In this document: positions 6,149-11,044 of the stretch, piece after piece
How positions within the stretch are numbered: the stretch's first letter is position 1
How the letters are laid out: each line of letters begins with the position of its first letter
Assembly (NCBI GenBank): GCA_030648675.1
Contig: JAUSGV010000011.1
Span: forward strand, 1 to 11,044
Origin: Dehalococcoidales bacterium
GTDB taxonomy: Bacteria; Chloroflexota; Dehalococcoidia; Dehalococcoidales; UBA2162
Direction: 5' to 3'
Length of the DNA stretch: 11,044 nt
Position numbers and translations under genes: made by a program
The notes under the pieces: generated by a model
What the model was told of the DNA's origin: nothing
What the model saw: only the letters and a program-made list of their open reading frames with translations
Databases searched by the model: none

Positions 6149-6171
6149 CCTGTCCTGAGCGAAGTCGAAGG
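6149..6171 (+). repeat. Dispersed repeat, short form without hairpin
   Basis: A 23-base unit made of CCTGTC joined to CTGAGCGAAGTCGAAGG. Compared with the long unit at 8857-8903 it lacks exactly 24 bases, the hairpin module, and differs by one base in the rest. The two forms thus look like one repeat with and without a 24-base insert. Confidence 0.65.
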
Positions 6172-6640
6172 AAAACACCGTGGCGGGCAGCCCGCCTGCG
6201 CGTCGAACCGCTACAGCGGGCAGGAGCGGGAACCAGAACGTGCCGCCGCAGCACTTGTGCCCCGTATTTATCGGGGCGACACCCCGTATGTCCCGATTCC
6301 TAACGTCTTCGGGATGCCGTATGAACGTAGTGAATCGGCAAGCTTTTACGAATCGGGGACTAGCCTCTTATCTGTCGCTTTAGCTTCTATTCCGACGCGG
6401 TCCCGCCGGAACCCCGCCAAAAACTCCAGGAATCGCAGATATTTGAAAGTGCCAAATCAAACCAAATCAAATGCCCTGCCGAGCGTAAACAAATGGGACC
6501 GGCAAAAGAAGAATCAGCCTCAGGCCGAGCTTGCCGAAGGGATTCGTTTTTCGGAAACAAAGATGTTAACACAAAACGAAAAACGAACCGGCCGCTTTGA
6601 GCCTTTTAGCGTCAGCACTTTAACAATTTAATAACTACCT
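6172..6640. repeat. Nested palindromic repeats, no real gene
   Basis: The stretch contains several GC-rich inverted repeats: GGCGGG-CAG-CCCGCC (6182-6196), CCGCT-AC-AGCGG (6208-6219), CCCCG...CGGGG (6260-6276) followed by CCCCGTATGTCCCGA, and TCCCGA...TCGGGA (6291-6314). GAATCGG occurs twice (6332-6338 and 6350-6356). At 6521-6545 another repeat-like unit, GCCGAGCTTGCCGAAGGG, occurs. Open frames across it (up to 179 codons) translate mostly repeat sequence and are rejected as genes. It reads as a site where mobile palindromic repeats have piled up. Confidence 0.55.
6385..6597 (+). pseudogene. Second fragment with the FYS...VPPE...RQKL motif
   Basis: This frame reads FYSDAVPPEPRQKLQESQIF, then ESAKSNQIKCPAERKQMGPA and KEES, before running into repeat sequence and a TGA at 6595-6597. 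The first 14 residues match the fragment at 4682 at 11 positions (34 of 42 bases). The amino-acid pattern before position 6515 looks coding, but the frame has no start (TAG at 6361-6363) and its tail is repeat. A broken copy or a domain captured by rearrangement are both possible. Confidence 0.35.
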
Positions 6641-6660
6641 GCATTTTTCGGAGTAATCGG

Positions 6661-6696
6661 CCTGCTTGCGCTAAAGCTTCAGCGAAGGCAAGCCAC
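6661..6696. repeat. Palindromic repeat next to the IS21 stump
   Basis: GCTTGC (6664-6669) pairs with GCAAGC (6688-6693), with an imperfect inner palindrome GCTAAAGCTTCAGC between them. Style and GC content resemble the repeats at 6172-6640. No T-run follows, so it is unlikely to be a terminator. Confidence 0.45.
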
Positions 6697-6754
6697 CCCT
6701 GTTGGAAGGGCTCTGGACAATACAAAGGCATAGAATCACTGTTGGAGGTGATTC

Positions 6755-6880
6755 ATGCCGAACAGGAGATTGTCCATGCGCAAGATCAAAGAAGTCCTTC
6801 GGTTAAAATATGACTGCGGTATCAGCGAGCGGGAGATATCGCGGAGTTGCCAGGTATCGCGGAGCACGGTGGCCGATGAG
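6755..6880 (+). pseudogene. istA: IS21-family transposase IstA, N-terminal stump
   Basis: About 42 residues, MPNRRLSMRKIKEVLRLKYD followed by CGISEREISRSCQVSRSTVADEL, are the N-terminal helix-turn-helix of an IS21 IstA transposase. The ATG at 6755 has a perfect GGAGGTG ribosome site. After about 6880 the sequence departs from the family (usually ...TVADYLRRAEAAGL) and the frame ends at 6949. The catalytic DDE domain and IstB are absent, so it cannot transpose. TGTTGGA occurs at 6699-6705 and again at 6740-6746, possibly part of the left-end repeats. A residual 64-aa DNA-binding peptide could still be made. From 6880 to 7019 I see nothing further. Confidence 0.7.
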
Positions 6881-7019
6881 TTAGGCGGGCAGCGTCTCAT
6901 TTCACGACCAGAGGTCAATTTCAGGCTAAACGGATTGTATGTATTGTGACCACGACATGAGCATTGGACAACTTACATCAGGTTAGTGAGGGAGAGTGGG
7001 GGTTAGAGCTTGCAGTCCC

Positions 7020-8588
7020 TTACTCTTTCTCCACCTTGACCACGCTGCCCCCGGGCGGTAGTGTCAGAAAGTCTTCGCCACCGAGTTTTTTAAACACCGT
7101 TTCGACGAGCACCGCAACCGGGATGCGTATCTGGCTCATGCTGTCGCGATCACGTATTGTAACCTGATTGTCTTCCAGCGACTGGAAATCAACAGTAACG
7201 CATAGGGGAGTCCCGATTTCGTCCTGGCGGCGGTAGCGGCGCCCAATACTCTGGGCGTCGTCATACTGCGTCGGGAACAGCGTCCGCAGGTTTACCTGAA
7301 CATCTTTAGCCATCTCGACCAAGGGATCCTTCCGGCTTAACGGCAGGACAGCAACCTTGACCGGGGCCAAATTGGGATGCAGGTGCAATACTACCCTCGT
7401 TTCATCTTTGTCCGGCTCCTCGGCGTAAGCACCGCACAGGAAAGCGAGTACGGAACGGTCGACACCGGCGGATGGTTCGATAACAAAGGGCAGATAATGC
7501 TCTTTGGATTCCTCGTCGTAGTAGGAAAGATCCTTGCCGCTGGCGTTGGCATGCTGTGTAAGGTCGAAATTGCCCCGGCTGGCGATGCCTTCCAATTCCG
7601 CCCAGCCCATGGGAAAGACAAATTCAACGTCGTAGCAGGCTTTGGCGTAGTGCGCCAGCTCTCTTTCCTGGTGCTTGCGCAGGCGAAGGCTTTCTGCCTT
7701 AATACCGAGGTCGACATACCATTTCAGCCTTCTCTCCAGCCAATAATTAAGCCATTCTTCTTCCGTTCCCGGTTTGACGAAGAATTCGATTTCCATTTGT
7801 TCGAATTCGCGGCTGCGGAAGATAAAATTGCCCGTCGTGATCTCATTACGGAAGGCTTTACCGATCTGGGCGATGCCGAAAGGTAATTTCTTCCTGGTAC
7901 TGTTGAGGACATTCTGGAAATTCACAAAAATGCCCTGGGCGGTTTCCGGACGCATATAGACGACGTTAGCTTGCTCCTCGACCGGACCCATGTGCGTCTT
8001 AAACATGAGGTTGAATTGCCGGGGTTCGGTTAATTTGCCGACGACTTCGCATGCCGGGCAGGGTATTTTGGCAATTTCGGATGTCAAATTTTGCAGCAGG
8101 TCTTTCTTTCCAAATCGCTTTGCCTGCTCGGATTCCGCTACCCGTAAGTGCTCGGGCAACCTGTTTGAAAAATCCACTGCCTTTCGAATCAAATCAGCCG
8201 GTTCGAGCGTACTGATGTAGCCTTGAACGTCGTGCCCGGCGTCTTTGACGGCTAATACCCAGACATGGTCGGCTCGGAAGCGCTGGTTACATGCCTTGCA
8301 TTCCACGAGGGGGTCGGAGAATCCCTGGATGTGTCCGCTGGCTTCCCATACTTTAGGATGCATTAAGATGCTGGAATCAATACCGGCAACGTCGTCACGC
8401 TGTATGACGTTTGCCCGCCACCAGGCTTCTTTAATGTTGCGTTTTAATTCGACCCCGAGCGGGCCGTAATCCCAGCAACTTGAAAGTCCCCCGTAGATTT
8501 CGCTACTCTGAAAGATAAAACCGCGCCGCTGGCAGAGAGAGACAATCTTTGCCATTTCGGGCGCGGTGGGCATGTTTTCGGGTTCCAT
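7020..8588 (-). CDS. glyS: Glycine--tRNA ligase, alpha2 (single-chain) type
   Basis: Class II aminoacyl-tRNA synthetase of 522 aa that charges tRNA-Gly with glycine in the cytoplasm. The N-terminal part has the family signature RRGFIFQSSEIYGGLSSCWD and YGPLGVELK. Cysteine pairs C97/C100 and C177/C180 form a likely zinc site. Motif 2 is IGKAFRNEI (FRNE at 246-249) followed by FIFRSREFEQMEIEFF, motif 3 is GVDRSVLAFLCGAY (G375, R378), and the anticodon-binding domain (PVKVAVLPL onward) is complete. AGGAG eight bases upstream supports the ATG at 8588. This is the Bacillus/archaeal-like form, not the GlyQ/GlyS tetramer. It lies 63 bases after the DUF1648 gene on the same strand and may share its promoter. 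Confidence 0.97.
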   Translation of the reverse strand: MEPENMPTAPEMAKIVSLCQRRGFIFQSSEIYGGLSSCWDYGPLGVELKRNIKEAWWRANVIQRDDVAGIDSSILMHPKVWEASGHIQGFSDPLVECKACNQRFRADHVWVLAVKDAGHDVQGYISTLEPADLIRKAVDFSNRLPEHLRVAESEQAKRFGKKDLLQNLTSEIAKIPCPACEVVGKLTEPRQFNLMFKTHMGPVEEQANVVYMRPETAQGIFVNFQNVLNSTRKKLPFGIAQIGKAFRNEITTGNFIFRSREFEQMEIEFFVKPGTEEEWLNYWLERRLKWYVDLGIKAESLRLRKHQERELAHYAKACYDVEFVFPMGWAELEGIASRGNFDLTQHANASGKDLSYYDEESKEHYLPFVIEPSAGVDRSVLAFLCGAYAEEPDKDETRVVLHLHPNLAPVKVAVLPLSRKDPLVEMAKDVQVNLRTLFPTQYDDAQSIGRRYRRQDEIGTPLCVTVDFQSLEDNQVTIRDRDSMSQIRIPVAVLVETVFKKLGGEDFLTLPPGGSVVKVEKE

Positions 8589-8651
8589 AATCGCTCCTTG
8601 ATTACAGACGCGGCTTTTAGAAATTTTGATTAGTTTATCACAGCCTTGAGA

Positions 8652-9215
8652 CTAATGGTTAGTTCGTCGGCTTTCGCGGAAAGTTTTAAAGAAGAACACA
8701 CCTATAAAAATACCGCCGATTACCATGACGATCGCTCCGGTAAACCAAATCGCCAGGAAGTGAATTTGAAATGCGTTGTAAAGGAAAACATCGAGCATGA
8801 AAAACGCGAGAACGATCTCGGGCAGTGCTAAGATATTTCCCATCAGGCTGATGATTCCTTCGACTTTGCTCAGAGCTTGCCCCGTACTTGATACGGGGAC
8901 AGGCTTTTCCGGTTTGATTGCGATTTGAGTTGGCTGTAAACGGGAATTAAGCTTGATCATAACCCAGGCGGTGGCGGCGGCCATCATGGTGAGAAAGGCC
9001 TGGGGGAAAAGCATCACGAAGAGGATCTGATTGCGGCCCAGCGAGCGGTCCGGGGTGCCGTCGCTCTTGAAATGATAGGCAAGTTCCGCCGGGAGCCGGG
9101 GATAGAAAACGGCAGTTAAAATCAGTGAAGCCGCTAAAATAGCCGCCGGCAGCGCGAAATAAGACCAGCGGAAGGCAATAGCCGGCGTTTTGTTCATTTC
9201 TTTTGTTAGTGTCAT
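8652..9215 (-). CDS. DUF1648-type membrane protein with an inserted repeat
   Basis: Protein of 187 aa. The N-terminal helix (about 19-37) is followed by YPRLPAELAYHFKSDGTPDR, the DUF1648 signature, then membrane segments at about 64-86, 121-145 and 150-175. The function is unknown; related proteins (SdpI type) are membrane immunity or signalling factors. Residues 105-120 (PVPVSSTGQALSKVEG) are encoded by a dispersed repeat and lie in the loop between helices 2 and 3, so the ancestral protein had about 171 residues. The ATG at 9215 would be almost leaderless from the promoter at 9226-9254. The in-frame ATG at 9197 gives a 20-base leader but only a weak ribosome site, so the start is uncertain. 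Confidence 0.82.
   Translation of the reverse strand: MTLTKEMNKTPAIAFRWSYFALPAAILAASLILTAVFYPRLPAELAYHFKSDGTPDRSLGRNQILFVMLFPQAFLTMMAAATAWVMIKLNSRLQPTQIAIKPEKPVPVSSTGQALSKVEGIISLMGNILALPEIVLAFFMLDVFLYNAFQIHFLAIWFTGAIVMVIGGIFIGVFFFKTFRESRRTNH
8857..8903 (-). repeat. Dispersed repeat inside the DUF1648 gene
   Basis: On the minus strand this is the long form of the repeat seen at 6101: CCTGTC, the hairpin CCCCGTA-TCAAG-TACGGGG (8880-8898 here), then GCAAGCT and CTGAGCAAAGTCGAAGG. The 48-base stretch keeps the reading frame and adds 16 codons with no stop. Confidence 0.8.
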
Positions 9216-9225
9216 AGGCTATAAG

Positions 9226-9254
9226 AAAATATCAGCTTTAGCGTCTTATGTCAA
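9226..9254 (-). promoter_or_regulatory. Promoter of the DUF1648-glyS unit
   Basis: A perfect TTGACA -35 box (9249-9254, read on the minus strand) with a 17-base spacer and TATTTT as -10 (9226-9231). The -10 ends 10 bases before the ATG at 9215 and 28 before the ATG at 9197. Confidence 0.65.
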
Positions 9255-9273
9255 AGGTTTTTCTTTCGTCTTC

Positions 9274-9302
9274 TTGACTCTAACGATATTACAAACTAAA
9301 CT
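9274..9302 (+). promoter_or_regulatory. Promoter of the cyclophilin-purC unit
   Basis: TTGACT (9274-9279), a 17-base spacer and TAAACT (9297-9302). The -10 box ends only 7 bases before the ATG at 9310, so transcription would start at or next to the A of the start codon, giving a leaderless message. No ribosome site is visible, which agrees. It stands back to back with the promoter at 9226-9254. Confidence 0.5.
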
Positions 9303-9309
9303 AGAAACC

Positions 9310-9801
9310 ATGAAAACATATTCTGCCCCCCCGGCGATGCAAATCGATGCCGGCAAAAAGTACACTGCCGTTTGCGACATGGCAAAAGGTAAGCTTGTCG
9401 TCGAGCTTTTTACCGACGTTCCGGCAACTACGAATAATTTTGTATTCCTGGCCCGCGATGGATTTTACAACGGGGTCGCTTTCCACCGTGTTATTCCCGA
9501 TTTCATGGCACAAGGGGGAGATCCCACCGGGACCGGCAGAGGTGGTCCCGGTTATGAGTTTGCTGATGAATTTCCCCGGGGAGCCAATGGTGCCCTCAAA
9601 CATACCCACGGCACCGGGTCTTTGTCCATGGCAAATGCCGGGCCGGATACCAACGGTTCGCAGTTTTTCATTACCTATGGCCCCCAGCCCCATCTTGACG
9701 GCCATCATTCCGTTTTCGGTCAATTGACCGGCGGAATGGACGTTCTCAACAAACTGCAAAACGGCGATATCATCACTCAAATAACTATTCAAGAAATATA
9801 G
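9310..9801 (+). CDS. Cyclophilin-type peptidyl-prolyl isomerase
   Basis: Protein of 163 aa that catalyses cis-trans isomerisation of prolyl bonds. A complete cyclophilin fold is present: GKLVVELFTDVPATTNNFVF, FHRVIPDFMAQGGDP (catalytic Arg60), GTGSLSMANAGPDTNGSQFF and HSVFGQL. No signal peptide, so it is cytoplasmic. The usual cyclosporin-contact Trp is His128 (PQPHLDG), as in many bacterial forms, so weak cyclosporin binding is expected. The start at 9310 fits the family. A longer in-frame start at 9190 would add a hydrophobic 40-residue tail, overlap the divergent gene and cover both promoters, so I rejected it. purC follows after 4 bases, so the two are co-transcribed. Confidence 0.95.
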   Translation: MKTYSAPPAMQIDAGKKYTAVCDMAKGKLVVELFTDVPATTNNFVFLARDGFYNGVAFHRVIPDFMAQGGDPTGTGRGGPGYEFADEFPRGANGALKHTHGTGSLSMANAGPDTNGSQFFITYGPQPHLDGHHSVFGQLTGGMDVLNKLQNGDIITQITIQEI

Positions 9802-9805
9802 TCGG

Positions 9806-10723
9806 ATGAAACCCGAGATGCCGGTCCTCATGAGTACGGATTTGCCCTTACCTCTTTTTATTCGCGGTAAGGTAAGGGATACGTATGATCTCGGTAACCA
9901 ACTGCTTATCGTAGCTACCGATCGCATTTCGGCCTTCGATGTCATTTTGCCCTGCGGTATACCGGACAAGGGGCGAGTATTGAACCAGATGTCCGCTTTT
10001 TGGTTCGGCGTAACCGCCGCTTTGGTGCCGAACCACCTGATACAACCGGTCGACGATCCGAAGGTATTCGATGTCTTTCTCCTTCCGGAAAACCGTTTTG
10101 CATATCCGGATTATCTTCGAGGACGGTCGATGATCGTGAAAAAGTTGGTCCGGGTACCCATCGAATGCGTCGTACGCGGCTATCTGGCCGGTTCCGGGTG
10201 GGCGGAATACAGGAAGTCCGGGTCGGTTTGCGGAGTGCGTTTACCCAAAGGGTTGAAGGAAAGCCAGGAACTTCCGGAACCAATCTTTACCCCGACGACA
10301 AAGGCTGATTCAGGGCATGACGAACCGATAACTATGGATGACGTTGCGAAACTTGTCGGTAAAGTGCTCGCCGAACAAATGCGGGATAAAACTCTGGAAA
10401 TTTACACCCGGGCGAGAAAGTATGCTGCCGACCGAGGCATCATTATTGCCGATACCAAAATGGAATTCGGCCTGGATGGTTACAAGCTCTTGTTGATCGA
10501 CGAACTGCTGACGCCGGACTCCTCGCGTTTCTGGGACGCCAGCCAATATCGCGTGGGGCAATCTCAATCCAGCTATGATAAACAGCCGGTGCGCGACTGG
10601 TTGGAACAATCAGGATGGAACAAAAAACCCCCCGCGCCGACGCTGCCCGATGAAGTTATCGAAGCTACCTCCCGCCGCTATCGCGAAGCATACGAGAAGC
10701 TTACCGGGGAAAAACTACAGTAA
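9806..10723 (+). CDS. purC: SAICAR synthase, purine biosynthesis
   Basis: Phosphoribosylaminoimidazole-succinocarboxamide synthase, 305 aa, which joins CAIR and aspartate with ATP in de novo purine synthesis. Visible signatures are GKVRDTYDLG (21-30, nucleotide-binding), DRISAFDVILP (39-49), RGYLAGSGWAEY (124-135), GLKESQELPEPIFTPTTKAD (149-168), ADTKMEFG (215-222) and IDELLTPDSSRFW (231-243). The length fits the longer, about 300-residue form of the enzyme. The start at 9806 is the first ATG after the cyclophilin stop; ATGs at 9818 and 9830 are possible since no strong ribosome site marks any of them. No other pur gene is in the window. Its 3' end overlaps the convergent hisB by 9 bases. Confidence 0.96.
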   Translation: MKPEMPVLMSTDLPLPLFIRGKVRDTYDLGNQLLIVATDRISAFDVILPCGIPDKGRVLNQMSAFWFGVTAALVPNHLIQPVDDPKVFDVFLLPENRFAYPDYLRGRSMIVKKLVRVPIECVVRGYLAGSGWAEYRKSGSVCGVRLPKGLKESQELPEPIFTPTTKADSGHDEPITMDDVAKLVGKVLAEQMRDKTLEIYTRARKYAADRGIIIADTKMEFGLDGYKLLLIDELLTPDSSRFWDASQYRVGQSQSSYDKQPVRDWLEQSGWNKKPPAPTLPDEVIEATSRRYREAYEKLTGEKLQ

Positions 10724-11044
10724 GTCCTTCGTGCTCGGTAGCCCGCCTTTTATTCGCTCGTCGATCCGTGTCGCTTTATCCAATGCTCTTCCCAGAGCTT
10801 TGAACAAGGCTTCGGCTTTGTGATGGTCGTTTTCGCCATACAAGATACGAGCATGCAGGTTGATTCGGGCTTCAGCGGCAAGGGATTCAAGGAAGTGACG
10901 GATAAGGTCGGGCGTAAAGCCGATCAGTTCCCACTTCTTGCTGCTGCGGCTGAAGGGCAAGTCCAACGCGGTGTAGGCGCGTCCGCTTAAATCAACCACC
11001 ACCATTGCCAGGGCGTCGTCCATGGGTACCCAAGCTTCGGCCAT
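10715..11044 (-). CDS. hisB: Imidazoleglycerol-phosphate dehydratase, N-terminus outside the window
   Basis: The last 109 residues of HisB, which removes water from imidazole glycerol phosphate in histidine synthesis using a manganese centre. Signatures are VPMDDALAMVVVDLSGRAY, ELIGFTPDLIRHFLESLA, INLHARILYGENDHHKAEAL (the HHKAEALFKA metal-binding motif) and the conserved end GLPSTKDLL. The methionine at the window edge is the internal one before AEAWVPMDDALA, not the start; about 85-90 residues should lie beyond 11044. The stop TAG (10715-10717) lies inside the end of purC. The domain is the bacterial single-function form as far as it can be seen. Confidence 0.95.
   Translation of the reverse strand: MAEAWVPMDDALAMVVVDLSGRAYTALDLPFSRSSKKWELIGFTPDLIRHFLESLAAEARINLHARILYGENDHHKAEALFKALGRALDKATRIDERIKGGLPSTKDLL

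Noticed and set aside
6092..6631. Open frame of 179 codons across the repeat region
   Set aside because: Its first 100 or so residues are translations of palindromic repeats also found elsewhere, no ribosome site precedes it, and the only coding-like part (6385-6515) is in another frame.
6101..6700. Possible CRISPR array
   Set aside because: The repeats are of different types and lengths, irregularly spaced, with no uniform spacers and no cas gene nearby.
6974..7030. Terminator after glyS
   Set aside because: A weak inverted repeat (AGTAAGGGA with TCCCTCACT) has a loop of over 20 bases and no T-run, so I do not call it.
7377..7886. 169-codon frame antisense to glyS
   Set aside because: Lies wholly opposite a highly conserved synthetase gene; a shadow of its codon use.
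9190..9309. N-terminal extension of the cyclophilin, looking like a signal anchor
   Set aside because: It would overlap the divergent DUF1648 gene and both promoters; the family starts near 9310.
9301..9969. 222-codon frame antisense to the cyclophilin and purC
   Set aside because: Spans the ends of two conserved genes on the other strand and shows no domain pattern.
11042..11044. ATG at the window edge as the hisB start
   Set aside because: The residue is the internal Met before AEAWVPMDDALA; HisB proteins have about 85-90 residues before this point.

Overview
The window looks like a chromosomal stretch of an anaerobic or deep-branching bacterium, most likely Chloroflexota of the Dehalococcoidia type. 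That placement is tentative. It rests on the single-chain alpha2-type glycyl-tRNA synthetase, a GAAC-N4-GTTC SOS-type operator, paired B12-type radical SAM proteins, and small GC-rich dispersed repeats, one of which is read through in frame inside a gene. No rRNA or complete tRNA gene is present.

Left block (1-3692, all minus strand): a tightly packed operon read right to left. It has two small four-helix membrane proteins, two tandem cobalamin-binding-type radical SAM enzymes of about 440 aa, and an acyl carrier protein cut by the window edge. ATGA overlaps (3288-3291, 239-242) and gaps of 15 and 2 bases point to one transcript. The combination suggests radical chemistry on an ACP-bound or membrane-lipid acyl chain. 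The product cannot be read from sequence.

Middle block (3693-7019): an accessory, decaying region. It holds one intact orphan gene of unknown function (3989-4606), a fragment of a small protein family (4664-4816), a HEPN-domain pseudogene with three in-frame stops (4799-5134), and an intact Phd/YefM-RelE/ParE toxin-antitoxin pair (5139-5661) with a good promoter. Next comes an IS21-like terminal region (about 5870-5960). An SOS-box promoter (6051-6090) follows, whose gene appears to be destroyed four codons after its start. About 600 bases of nested palindromic repeats (6101-6700) and a stump of an IS21 transposase (6755-about 6880) complete the block.

Right block (7020-11044): housekeeping genes. 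glyS and a DUF1648-type membrane protein lie on the minus strand. A cytoplasmic cyclophilin and purC lie on the plus strand, divergent from them across a 94-base spacer with two back-to-back promoters. hisB, cut by the window edge, converges on purC with a 9-base tail-to-tail overlap. The DUF1648 gene carries a 48-base in-frame copy of the dispersed repeat also seen at 6101.

The points most worth following are the ACP/radical SAM/membrane operon, the two-form modular repeat and its in-frame insertion in a protein, and the orphan LexA-type promoter.
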